NCBI GenBank assembly: GCA_046316615.1
Contig: JBKDAN010000052.1
Location: 1 to 64,000, forward strand
Origin: BJHL01 sp040378885
GTDB taxonomy: Bacteria > Planctomycetota > Phycisphaerae > Phycisphaerales > UBA1924
Length of the DNA stretch: 64,000 bases
Direction of reading: 5' to 3'
A program made the position numbers and the translations under genes. Below, piece by piece: positions 1 through 7,919 of this stretch (within the stretch, counting starts at the first letter, position 1; every line of letters starts with the position of its first letter). The notes under the pieces are model-generated. The model was not told where the DNA came from and ran no database searches. It saw nothing but the letters and a program-made list of their open reading frames with translations.

Positions 1-1782
1 TTCAGCGAACTCGGCGATCAGCCCTTCCGCGATATCGCTCGCTTCAACGGCTCCACATGGACACGCCTTGACCCCCCAGGCGACATCAACAGCGGCTCGG
101 TCCTCGACATCGAAGAAGTCAACGGCCAGATCTTCATGTCCATGAGCGCGTATCGCATCAACGGCGTCGATCAAGGCCCGCAGGTCTTTCGACTCATCGG
201 CACCACGTGGGTCAGCACCGGTTTCACATTCGCCAACGCCAGTTCCCTGCAGGCCTTCCAAGGTGCGCTCTACGCCGGCACCTTCAATGGCCTCTATCGC
301 TACAACAACTCCGTCTGGACCTTCCTCGGTTCCGGCAGCATCAGCGAAATTTCACCCCAGCCCGACAACTCCCTCTTGCTGCATGGCGGCTTTGGCAACT
401 CCGACACGATTCGCTTCCGCGCCAATCCCGACACCTTCACCGCCGGTCCCCAAGTCGGCGGCTTCGGCTCCTTCACCTCCGCCACCTTCGAAGGTCGCAC
501 CTTCGTCGGACGCGACTCGGGCATGTACACACTCGACGGCACGCGCTTCGTGCCCGCTTTCACACGCTCGCCCAGTTGGCGCGTCAACGCACTGCTCCGC
601 GACAATGACCGCATCGTCGTCGCGGGCGACTTCAACGCCTTCGCCGGACGCTCCTGCGACATGATCGCTTCCGTCCCTCTGAATTCCACCGCGGCACAAG
701 GCCCTCTGGCTCGCCCCAGCAGTCAGGACTCCGGCTCGCAATTTGGTTACGCCCTGGCAACCACACCCGCAGGCATCTACCTCGGCGGTATCTTCAGCTC
801 CGTTGACGGCGTCCCCGCCTCGCATATCGCCTTGCTCGACCGCGTCACCAACACCTGGCGCGCGCTGGGCACCGGCCTCTCCGCTCCAGCCCTCGCCATC
901 ACACCGTTCCAATCAGGCGTCGTCGTGGGCGGCCAGTTCCTCTCGGCAGGCGGCGCACCGGCTAACCGCGTCGCCTACTGGGATGAGCCCACACAAACAT
1001 GGTCACCCTTGGGCAACGGCGTCGGCTCTCCCGGCGCGCCCTCCCTCGCTGTCAGTTCACTGCATGTGCGCGAAGGCACCCTCTACGCAGGAGGCAACTT
1101 TCCTCTCGCGCGCTGGACCGGCACGACGTGGGAGCCTGCGGGTCCATCCAACGTCGCAACCATGGTCACCTTCCAAGGCAAACTCATCATCGGCGGCTCC
1201 TTCGCAACTGTGAATGAATTCAACCAGCGCCTTGGAGGCGTCGCCATCCTCGAAAACGGCGTGTGGCGACCGCTCGGCCGAGGCTTGGGCAACTCCGTCT
1301 TTGCACTCACCACTGCGTTCTCCTGTTCCGATGTGCTCGTCGCCGGCGGAGTCTTCCAACGCACGGGATGGGTTTTCGAATCACCAACGCCCGAAGATGT
1401 CAACCTTCCGGGAGGCGTCGCAGTCTGGGATGGTCAGCAGTGGCTGCCCGTCTCCAACGCCCCAGACGTCTTCTCGCGTGCCGACGTGAGGGCCCTTGCC
1501 ACCTCCGGCTACAACATTCTCGCAGGCGGCGACTTCAACGGCTATCTCGCGTGGCTCGAGGTGGAGCCCACCTGCGACAGCATCGACTTCAACAACGACG
1601 ACATCTTCCCCGACGACCAAGATGTCGCCGACTTCTTCAGCGTGCTCGCGGGCGACACGCCCTCCACCTGCAACCCCGTGCGGGGCTGTAACGACATCGA
1701 CTTCAACAACGATGCCGTATTCCCCGACGAAAACGACATCATCTCCTTCTTCAACGTCCTCGCTGGCGGCGCATGCCGGTAA
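1..1782 (+). CDS. Secreted propeller-like protein, C-terminal part, with paired dockerin-like tail
   Basis: The reading frame is open from the first base, so the start lies outside the window. The visible part is built of repeats of the kind GGxF...ANRVAYWD...W.PLGNGV, which resemble Kelch or delta-60 type beta-propeller blades and suggest an extracellular protein. The last 75 residues hold two copies of a cysteine-bounded motif, CDSIDFNNDDIFPDDQDV and DIDFNNDAVFPDENDI, each followed by FFxVLAG. The DxNxDxxxPDxxD spacing resembles calcium-binding dockerin/EF-hand loops. The same paired tail ends the protein at 34354-36543, so it is a genome-shared module, perhaps for sorting or surface attachment (inference). 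No enzyme motif was seen. surE starts 31 bp downstream. Confidence 0.8.
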   Translation, partial: FSELGDQPFRDIARFNGSTWTRLDPPGDINSGSVLDIEEVNGQIFMSMSAYRINGVDQGPQVFRLIGTTWVSTGFTFANASSLQAFQGALYAGTFNGLYRYNNSVWTFLGSGSISEISPQPDNSLLLHGGFGNSDTIRFRANPDTFTAGPQVGGFGSFTSATFEGRTFVGRDSGMYTLDGTRFVPAFTRSPSWRVNALLRDNDRIVVAGDFNAFAGRSCDMIASVPLNSTAAQGPLARPSSQDSGSQFGYALATTPAGIYLGGIFSSVDGVPASHIALLDRVTNTWRALGTGLSAPALAITPFQSGVVVGGQFLSAGGAPANRVAYWDEPTQTWSPLGNGVGSPGAPSLAVSSLHVREGTLYAGGNFPLARWTGTTWEPAGPSNVATMVTFQGKLIIGGSFATVNEFNQRLGGVAILENGVWRPLGRGLGNSVFALTTAFSCSDVLVAGGVFQRTGWVFESPTPEDVNLPGGVAVWDGQQWLPVSNAPDVFSRADVRALATSGYNILAGGDFNGYLAWLEVEPTCDSIDFNNDDIFPDDQDVADFFSVLAGDTPSTCNPVRGCNDIDFNNDAVFPDENDIISFFNVLAGGACR

Positions 1783-1813
1783 CAGCGCTGCTGCGCTCGT
1801 ACGCTCCAGCCCC

Positions 1814-2731
1814 ATGCGCATCCTCCTGACCAACGACGACGGCATCCGCGCCCCCGGCATCATCGCCCTGCACGACGCTCTCATGCACGACACGCCCCAG
1901 TACCCCGGCGCGCTGGGCGGGCCCAAATCTGAGTGCCTCGTCGTCGCGCCGCTCACCGTCCAAAGCGCCACCTCGCACGGCATCACCTTTCACGAACCGC
2001 TGATGGTGCGCGAAGAGCGCCTCCGCGGCACAGGCAGCGCCCCCAGCGCATCTGGCGTCGCCGTCGATGGTCGCCCCGCCGACTGCGTCAAGCTCGCGGT
2101 TTCGTCCATCTGGCCATCGCGCATGCAAGGCAAGCCCGATGTCGTCATCAGCGGCATGAACGCCGGCGCCAATTGCGGCATCAACGTGATTTACTCCGGC
2201 ACCGTCGCCGCCGCGATCGAAGGCGCGTTCCTGGGCATCCCCAGCATCGCCGTCAGCCTCCGCCTCGGTCGCGGCAAGCCCCGCTTCGATCTCGCCGCGC
2301 ACCGCGCCCGCCACGTGCTCGAGCAGATCTTCCGCAAAGGCGACCTCGAAGCCGGCGAGATTCTCAGCATCAACATCCCCACAACCGAAGAAGCGTGGGC
2401 CGATGGCGAAGAGCCCAAGGTTGATCGCATCGAACTCGCCAGCACGCACAGCAAGCCGCAGCTCACCAACGCCGTGCCCGCGCCGACAATGATGCCCGCC
2501 ATCCACGTCTGCCCCATGAACGTGCACGGCCTCATCGACAAATACGAACAGCGCATGAGCCCGCTGGGCGACACCTACTACTGGGCTGCTGGCCATGGCC
2601 TGGACTTCCACGCCACCGAAGAAGGCAGCGATGTCGACCTGCTCATGAAGCACCAGATCACGGTGACGCCCCTGAAGTTTGATTTGACGCGGCACGAGCG
2701 GATGAGCAAGTGGCGCGGGGTGCTGGGGTGA
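1814..2731 (+). CDS. surE: 5'/3'-nucleotidase SurE
   Basis: SurE is a metal-dependent phosphatase acting on nucleoside 5' and 3' monophosphates in the cytoplasm, linked to stationary-phase survival. The protein starts MRILLTNDDGIRAPG, the family's metal-binding Asp-Asp signature, and has SGMNAGANCGINVIYSGTV, the second hallmark motif. At 305 residues it is somewhat longer than the usual 250-270, with extra sequence in the middle. The frame is open further upstream, but ATG 1814 puts the conserved MRILLTNDDG exactly at the N-terminus. It follows the upstream secreted-protein gene by 31 bp on the same strand and converges on the antiporter gene. Codons are strongly C-ending, unlike plus-strand genes beyond 6 kb. 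Confidence 0.95.
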   Translation: MRILLTNDDGIRAPGIIALHDALMHDTPQYPGALGGPKSECLVVAPLTVQSATSHGITFHEPLMVREERLRGTGSAPSASGVAVDGRPADCVKLAVSSIWPSRMQGKPDVVISGMNAGANCGINVIYSGTVAAAIEGAFLGIPSIAVSLRLGRGKPRFDLAAHRARHVLEQIFRKGDLEAGEILSINIPTTEEAWADGEEPKVDRIELASTHSKPQLTNAVPAPTMMPAIHVCPMNVHGLIDKYEQRMSPLGDTYYWAAGHGLDFHATEEGSDVDLLMKHQITVTPLKFDLTRHERMSKWRGVLG

Positions 2732-2770
2732 GGTGGGTACCGCCACGCTTCGCGTGACGCGAATGCTGCA

Positions 2771-4027
2771 TCAATGCACCGTCTTCGCCACGCCCGAGAG
2801 CAGCTTTTTGACGATCAGAATGAACACACCCGTCATCACCAGGTTCAGCGCCAGCGACAGCATGGCGATGACCACGATGGGCCCGCCAATGCCGTAACTC
2901 AGGCTGATGACAAGCACGCCCGCACCCACTTCACCGCGGGGCCACATGCCAATGGCAACAGCAAGCCGCTCGCGCAGCGTCGCTTCACGCCGGTAGCACA
3001 GCGCGGGGAACATCTTGCCGAGGTTCGCCAGCGCCGTCACTGCGAGCACATGCATCGCGATAGTGCCCCAGCCCATCGCAGGCGTCATGGTCGAGAGTGC
3101 GTGCTTGATGAGCCCCGCGCCTTCCTTGGCAGCTTCGCCGTCCACGGGCGTCGCGCCGCCGCGCAGGCTCTCCACCACGCTCGGCATCGACAACCCCACC
3201 AACAGCATGAATGCGGCCGACACAATCGTGCCGACGCGCTCGTGCGCGTGCTCTTCGTGATCGAGGATTGCGTCGCCGTTTTTGTCCAGCTTGCGATCAG
3301 GCAGCTTCATCACGCAGCCGAGCACAAACGCCGGCAGCAGCACCTCGATGTGAATCGGCACCATCGGATCAAGCCGTAGCGAAAACTTGTGAATCAGCGT
3401 GACGATGCCGACCATGACAATGCTGTATAGCAGCGTCATCTTCCATCCGCTAGGGATGCGCAACTGGTGCAGCCACTTATACGCGATCCACAGCATGATC
3501 GCCATGAAGATCACAACCACACCAAGCTGCCACTTCATGCCCACCATCGCCATCTTCAGCGGAATCATGAGCAGAATGGTGTCAAGATCGTCAAAGATCG
3601 CGAGAATGCGTGCCTTCTTGAACACCCATGTCGCCGCAAGCCCCGCCGCCGCCAACATGCTGAACAGCACACCTGCACTCGTCGGTGCCGCAAAGCGCGA
3701 AGCCAGCAACGTTTCCTTCCACGCAGGCCAACTCGTCCAAGCCTCAGGCGGCAGGATCACATAAATGAAGTACAGGCAGCAGAAGATCCACGGAAACGCC
3801 GCCGCCGTCGCGCCAACCACATAGTCCCAGCCGTACTGCTTCAGATTGCTCTTGTCAATCTCAAACTCGCGCCCCACACCGATCATGATGTAACTCAGCG
3901 CCACCATCGTCAGCGCCTGAATCCACGGCATGAACGCGTCATACGACGGGCCCACTGTCGAAGGCAGCAACTGCGAGCCCACCAGTCCCGCGATCAGCAG
4001 CATGGAGTAGATCAGAACCTTCTTCAT
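2771..4027 (-). CDS. Sodium (cation):proton antiporter, CPA2-like membrane protein
   Basis: 418 residues with about 11-12 hydrophobic segments starting right after MKKVLIYSMLLIAGLVG. The segment ending AIFDDLDTILLMIPLKMAM has the acidic pair in a membrane helix that is typical of the Kef/NapA-type (CPA2) exchange site. A charged loop (KLDKNGDAILDHEEHAHER) lies in the second half and resembles an EF-hand-like or regulatory insert. The role is therefore likely Na+ or K+/H+ exchange at the inner membrane; the ion is not readable. The frame stays open about 180 codons upstream, but that part is the antisense of the hydrolase gene, so ATG 4027 is preferred. It diverges from the hydrolase gene with only 36 bp between start codons. 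Confidence 0.8.
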   Translation of the reverse strand: MKKVLIYSMLLIAGLVGSQLLPSTVGPSYDAFMPWIQALTMVALSYIMIGVGREFEIDKSNLKQYGWDYVVGATAAAFPWIFCCLYFIYVILPPEAWTSWPAWKETLLASRFAAPTSAGVLFSMLAAAGLAATWVFKKARILAIFDDLDTILLMIPLKMAMVGMKWQLGVVVIFMAIMLWIAYKWLHQLRIPSGWKMTLLYSIVMVGIVTLIHKFSLRLDPMVPIHIEVLLPAFVLGCVMKLPDRKLDKNGDAILDHEEHAHERVGTIVSAAFMLLVGLSMPSVVESLRGGATPVDGEAAKEGAGLIKHALSTMTPAMGWGTIAMHVLAVTALANLGKMFPALCYRREATLRERLAVAIGMWPRGEVGAGVLVISLSYGIGGPIVVIAMLSLALNLVMTGVFILIVKKLLSGVAKTVH

Positions 4028-4063
4028 ATGAAACAGTTGTAGTCCTCGTCCGAACAACGCCGC

Positions 4064-5473
4064 ATGACATCTCTTTTCGCCACTTTTGTCTCGGTTTCGC
4101 TTGCCACATTCGCTCTCGCGAATCCCGTCAACTGGAAAGGCGATATCGATGTCATGGGCCAGAAGCTCGGCGTGATCGTCCACGTCGAAGCTGCTGATGC
4201 CGCCAAGCTCTCCATCCCCGCGCAAAACCTCGACAAAGCCCCGCTGAAAGACGTGAAGATTGACGACACGTCCATGGCTTTCGTGCTCCAGGTGCCGCCC
4301 ATGACCGACGCCAGCAAGGCGTCGTTCACGCTCAAAGTCGATCAAGCCGCCGGCACCGCCACTGGCGTCATGACGCAGGGCGGCATGGAACTGCCCATCA
4401 CGCTCAAGCGCCTGGCAGAAGGCGAAAGCACCGCGCTCGTCCGCCCGCAAGACAGCCTGCTCGACCCCTCGCAGTACACCAACGAAGATGTCACCTTCAT
4501 CAACCCCGCCACGAAGGGCACACTCGCCGGCACCCTCACCATCCCGCAGTCGCACTTCGCGAAAGACAATCGCCACGCCGCCGTCGTGCTCATCTCAGGC
4601 AGCGGCCCGCAAGACCGCGACTGCACACTCATGGGTCACAAGCCCTTTCGCCTGCTCGCCGACACGATCAGTCGCGCGGGCGTCGCCGTGCTGCGCGTAG
4701 ACGACCCCGGCACCGGCAAGAGCGACAAAGCACTCGGGAACAACGCCACCAGCCTCGATTACGCAGCCGATGTCGCCGCCGCCGTCGCGTATCTGCGCAC
4801 GCGCGCTGATATCGATCCCGCGCGCGTCGGGCTGATCGGCCACAGCGAAGGCGGTCTCATCGCGCCGCTTGTCGCAAGCAAGGATCCCACGATCGCCTTT
4901 GTCGCGCTGCTCGCTGGTCCAGGCGTCACAGGCCGCGAAGTCCTCGAAAGGCAGTTGGTCGCCATCATGCGCGCTGGCGGCGCACCCGAGGCGGACATCG
5001 AGTCTGCGAGTCTCGTGCAGCGCGATGTCCTCGCGATTCTCGCCAGCGACACGTCAACGCAAGACGCGCTTGCGCAGATCGACGAAGTGCTGACGAAGCA
5101 CAACATCACCAACGCTGCCGAACGCGAGGAGTACTCCAACGCCGGCATCACCGGCAAGTGGATGCGCTGGTTCCTCCGCCACGATCCGCGCGGCCCACTC
5201 GCGCAAATGAAGCAGCCGGTACTCATCGCCAACGGCGAGATTGACACCCAAGTGCTCGTTGACCAGAACGTGCCCGAGATCCAGAAAGCCCTGCACACCG
5301 CGGGAAACACCAACGTCACGACGATCATCGCCCCCAAGCTCAACCACCTCTTCCAACCCGCCACCACGGGTGGCGTGGGCGAATACGCGACCATCGAAAC
5401 GACCATCGATCCCGCGTTCCTCAAGCAGCTGACCGACTGGATCGTGCAGCAGGCCAAGCCTGCGGCAAAGTGA
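4064..5473 (+). CDS. Exported alpha/beta hydrolase
   Basis: 469 residues. The N-terminus MTSLFATFVSVSLATFALA looks like a signal peptide, so the protein is probably exported. Residues 20-120 form a beta-rich domain (VNWKGDIDVMGQKLGVIVHV...) seen in front of many peptidase-S9-like hydrolases. The catalytic domain has LISGSGPQDRD for the oxyanion region, VDDPGTGKSD, the nucleophile elbow GLIGHSEGGLIAP (Ser), an Asp in NGEIDTQV and a His in PKLNHLF, giving a full triad. The substrate is unknown; esterase or peptidase activity is the family expectation. No clear ribosome-binding site precedes ATG 4064, and only 36 bp separate it from the divergent antiporter gene. Confidence 0.85.
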   Translation: MTSLFATFVSVSLATFALANPVNWKGDIDVMGQKLGVIVHVEAADAAKLSIPAQNLDKAPLKDVKIDDTSMAFVLQVPPMTDASKASFTLKVDQAAGTATGVMTQGGMELPITLKRLAEGESTALVRPQDSLLDPSQYTNEDVTFINPATKGTLAGTLTIPQSHFAKDNRHAAVVLISGSGPQDRDCTLMGHKPFRLLADTISRAGVAVLRVDDPGTGKSDKALGNNATSLDYAADVAAAVAYLRTRADIDPARVGLIGHSEGGLIAPLVASKDPTIAFVALLAGPGVTGREVLERQLVAIMRAGGAPEADIESASLVQRDVLAILASDTSTQDALAQIDEVLTKHNITNAAEREEYSNAGITGKWMRWFLRHDPRGPLAQMKQPVLIANGEIDTQVLVDQNVPEIQKALHTAGNTNVTTIIAPKLNHLFQPATTGGVGEYATIETTIDPAFLKQLTDWIVQQAKPAAK

Positions 5474-5516
5474 TGATGAGGTGATACGACTCCGCGCCGG
5501 GCACATCGCCACGTGA

Positions 5517-5951
5517 TCAGCGCATGTCTTCCATGGGTCGTAGATTCATCGCTGTGTCCGCCGACAGCTTCTCAATCTTGGTGATGACCATGCGAGGGTC
5601 GGTCTTGTAGCGCACTTCAAAGGTCATGCTCACCTTGTCGCCGATGGCAAACTCGTCGAGTTTCACATCGGGAATGGCATTGGGCATGTCCATGATCATC
5701 TCTTTCATGCCTGTCTTCTCGCCGGCTTTGTTGACAAACTCAGGAATCTCCTCGTGGTGCACCTGCACGTACAGCGTGCCGCGACCGGGCAACCCGGTGA
5801 TCACGCCGCGCGTGGTATAGGTGTACTCAGGAGCGGTGAGTGGTCGCAGAAATGTCATGCGTCCTTCACTCAGCGGCGGCGGAGGCGGCGTGCGATTGCA
5901 GCCAGCGAGCGCGACAGCGGCGAGCACAGAAACTGCGATGAGGCGGTTCAT
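5517..5951 (-). CDS. CusF-like copper-binding lipoprotein
   Basis: 144 residues. The N-terminus MNRLIAVSVLAAVALAGC is a lipoprotein signal with lipobox LAGC, followed by a proline run. The body YTTRGVITGLPGRGTLYVQVHHEEIPEFV, with MKEMIMDMPNAIPD and FAIGDKVSMTFEVRY, follows the CusF/secondary copper-binding fold pattern (TRGxVxxL...HEExPEF...MxMxF). The Met-rich stretch MKEMIMDM and HHEE could bind Cu(I). The expected role is periplasmic copper handling, but no copper pump is in view. It ends convergently 43 bp from the hydrolase gene. Confidence 0.75.
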   Translation of the reverse strand: MNRLIAVSVLAAVALAGCNRTPPPPPLSEGRMTFLRPLTAPEYTYTTRGVITGLPGRGTLYVQVHHEEIPEFVNKAGEKTGMKEMIMDMPNAIPDVKLDEFAIGDKVSMTFEVRYKTDPRMVITKIEKLSADTAMNLRPMEDMR

Positions 5952-5969
5952 GGCAAGACTGTACGTGTG

Positions 5970-6275
5970 TCACACCACGTCTCGTTCGTCGCCCGGGCCG
6001 CGCACGCGCACGTTGCGGCGGCCGTCGAGCGCGCCGTTGGGGGCGCGAAGCTTGACGCACCAGATACGGAACCGAATCCACGCGACAAGCAGCGCGAGCA
6101 GCACCGCGCCGATGACGACCGCAACCAGCGCGACCGGCAGCAACACCGCGACAACCGCGACGATCGCCGCAAGCAAGAGCAGAAAGATGACAAAGCCGAT
6201 AATGCGCGCGCCAAGCCCGCCGCGCACGATAGTGACGCTCCCCGTCAGTTCTGGTGGACGCTCAAACTGGCTCAC
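5970..6275 (-). CDS. Small two-helix membrane protein of unknown function
   Basis: About 101 residues from GTG 6275 (VSQFERPPELTGSVTIVRGG); a GTG nine codons upstream at 6302 is the alternative. The centre is a long hydrophobic stretch IIGFVIFLLLLAAIVAVVAV then LLPVALVAVVIGAVLLALLV, enough for two transmembrane helices, followed by a basic tail. I do not recognise the family. It lies upstream of the CusF-like lipoprotein on the same strand (18 bp gap) and diverges from the UbiA-family gene. Confidence 0.55.
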   Translation of the reverse strand: MSQFERPPELTGSVTIVRGGLGARIIGFVIFLLLLAAIVAVVAVLLPVALVAVVIGAVLLALLVAWIRFRIWCVKLRAPNGALDGRRNVRVRGPGDERDVV

Positions 6276-6321
6276 ACGGAATGGTATCGAGCAAGCGGAC
6301 ACGTGTTACGCTTCACGCCTC

Positions 6322-7326
6322 ATGTCCGCTCTCGCCTCGCCCGCGTCATCTCCCTGGCTTGCGCTGCGTCTGATCGCCGCCGACATCAAGCTCGCGCACT
6401 CGATCTTCGCACTGCCGTTCGCGATTCTTGCGACCTTTCTGGCATCTCCCTATGCGGGCTACACGCCGCTTGATGCAGACGGACTGCTGAGCACCTGGAC
6501 GGACACGCAGCGCTTCTGGGCGCAGCTCGGACTGATTGTGGTGTGCATGGTGCTCGCCCGCACGTGGGCCATGCTCGTCAATCGATTGGTGGATCGCGAC
6601 ATCGACGCGCGTAATGCACGCACACAGCGGCGCGTGTTCGCACGCGGCGCGCTGACTGTGAAACAGGGCTGGTTCGCGGCCGGCTCCTGCGCCGCAGGAT
6701 TCATCGGCGTGTGCGGCCTGTTTGGCCTGTTGTTCGGCAATGTGTGGCCGCTCGCACTCAGTGTGCCGGTGCTCGCCTGGATCGCGTTCTACAGCTTCAC
6801 GAAGCGCTTCACGGCGTGGTGTCACATCTTTCTGGGTGGCGCGTTGGCAGTGAGTCCGCTGGCGGCGGTGATTGCAATTGATCCCGCCGCGCTGCAGGCA
6901 CTGCCTGTGGTGTGGTGGCTCGCCGGGTTCGTGCTGCTGTGGGTCGCGGGGTTTGATGTGGTATACGCGTTGCAGGACCGGGACTTTGATCGCGCGAACA
7001 AGCTGTCGAGTGTGCCCGCGAAGCTTGGCACGCGCGGCGCTCTGTGGGTGAGCCGCCTGCTGCACATGCTGGCGTTTGCCGCGCTCATCATGGCGTGGCG
7101 CAGCGAGCCGCGATTTGGGATGTTGTTTGTCATAGCGATGGGCGCGGTCGCGACACTGCTGCTGGTGGAGCATGGCGTCGTGACCAAGCTCGCACGCAAG
7201 TCGCTTACGCCAAATCCAGACGGCAGCGACAACCCGCCGCCCGCACTGAATATGGCGTTCTTCACGCTCAACGGCGTGGTGAGCTGCGTGGTGGGAGCGG
7301 TGGGGGTGCTCGAGGTTTTTGTGTGA
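6322..7326 (+). CDS. ubiA: UbiA-family prenyltransferase (menaquinone/ubiquinone type)
   Basis: 334 residues from ATG 6322 (MSALASPASSPWLALRLIAA). Both aspartate-rich motifs of the UbiA family are present: NRLVDRDIDARNARTQRR (NxxxDxxxD) and DVVYALQDRDFDRANKLSS (DxxYxxxDxxxD), on cytoplasmic loops between about eight membrane helices. The enzyme attaches a polyprenyl chain to an aromatic acid. The sequence around the motifs fits 4-hydroxybenzoate polyprenyltransferase-like proteins, including the MqnP type of the futalosine menaquinone route common in planctomycetes; which of these applies cannot be read here. The frame is open upstream to 5821, but that part is the antisense of the neighbouring genes. 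Confidence 0.85.
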   Translation: MSALASPASSPWLALRLIAADIKLAHSIFALPFAILATFLASPYAGYTPLDADGLLSTWTDTQRFWAQLGLIVVCMVLARTWAMLVNRLVDRDIDARNARTQRRVFARGALTVKQGWFAAGSCAAGFIGVCGLFGLLFGNVWPLALSVPVLAWIAFYSFTKRFTAWCHIFLGGALAVSPLAAVIAIDPAALQALPVVWWLAGFVLLWVAGFDVVYALQDRDFDRANKLSSVPAKLGTRGALWVSRLLHMLAFAALIMAWRSEPRFGMLFVIAMGAVATLLLVEHGVVTKLARKSLTPNPDGSDNPPPALNMAFFTLNGVVSCVVGAVGVLEVFV

Positions 7327-7595
7327 GGAGTGGGAAGTAGGCAGAGGCGATGGGGATCAATGCAGGAACGGCAAGGCGAAACCGTGGCCGCGGTAGCGGC
7401 TTGGGTGCTTCTCAGGGGTTGAGCAGGCTGCCAAATTCCGCGTGCGTGGGATGATCGTCCACACTCGGTTCCGAAGACCCGAGTGGGAAAGCGGCTTGCG
7501 CACCGGAATCGGCGGGCTTGGGCTTACTTCGCTTGCGCGAAGCATCGTGGCATGGTCCACGAGAGATCAGTGAGTGGTTTGCTCCCTTACCCCAG

Positions 7596-7624
7596 CGTTG
7601 GCAGTTCTGTCGATACTGCCAACG
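7596..7624. promoter_or_regulatory. Perfect 10-bp inverted repeat, possible operator
   Basis: Arms CGTTGGCAGT and ACTGCCAACG are exact reverse complements separated by 9 bases. The spacing suits a dimeric DNA-binding protein or a stable hairpin. No T-run follows. The function is unknown. Confidence 0.4.
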
Positions 7625-7828
7625 ACCCCAAGACCGCTGGTGGATGGTTCGATTTTCATCAAGTCCGTGTCCGCGAGATCATCGGGCGCGTGGGGCGCTT
7701 CGTCGCCATCGACTTGGCTACCCGACTGCCGCCGCTTTCGCGGACAGAGGAACTTGGTGAGTCCGTGACGGTCCACCAGATGCGCATTGTCGCAGAAGTC
7801 ATTTTGCGATGCAAGTGCGATCTGCATG

Positions 7829-7862
7829 GTGGACATGGATTGAGCGCACAAACCATGTCCAC
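7829..7862. promoter_or_regulatory. Perfect 10-bp inverted repeat just upstream of the nuclease-helicase gene
   Basis: Arms GTGGACATGG and CCATGTCCAC are exact reverse complements separated by 14 bases and end 57 bp before the start codon at 7920. A second small palindrome, CTCTCT/AGAGAG, follows directly at 7862-7885. The position suggests control of the downstream gene (inference). Confidence 0.45.
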
Positions 7863-7919
7863 TCTCTCCACATTTCCACAGAGAGGTCCGCTAGAGCAGG
7901 TTCCGTATCCTGGTACTGC

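Larger units (their letters stand above)
7327..7919. other. Gene-poor, palindrome-rich stretch upstream of the nuclease-helicase gene
   Basis: I find no convincing gene here. Several short frames are open on both strands but carry no recognisable motif. The stretch holds four inverted repeats: CACTCGG/CCGAGTG (7462-7468, 7479-7485), CGTTGGCAGT/ACTGCCAACG (7596-7605, 7615-7624), GTGGACATGG/CCATGTCCAC (7829-7838, 7853-7862) and CTCTCT/AGAGAG (7862-7867, 7880-7885). None is followed by a T-run, so they are not ordinary terminators. They may be operators for the gene at 7920, replication-type sites, or remnants of a mobile insertion. Confidence 0.6.

Noticed and set aside
1496..1813. N-terminal extension of surE by 106 codons
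   Set aside because: It overlaps the end of the upstream gene in another frame and lacks any similarity to SurE, whose family start is at 1814.
7567..7851. Minus-strand frame of 94 codons in the gene-poor stretch
   Set aside because: No recognisable domain, no clear ribosome-binding site and it covers the palindromes; I could not support it as a gene.
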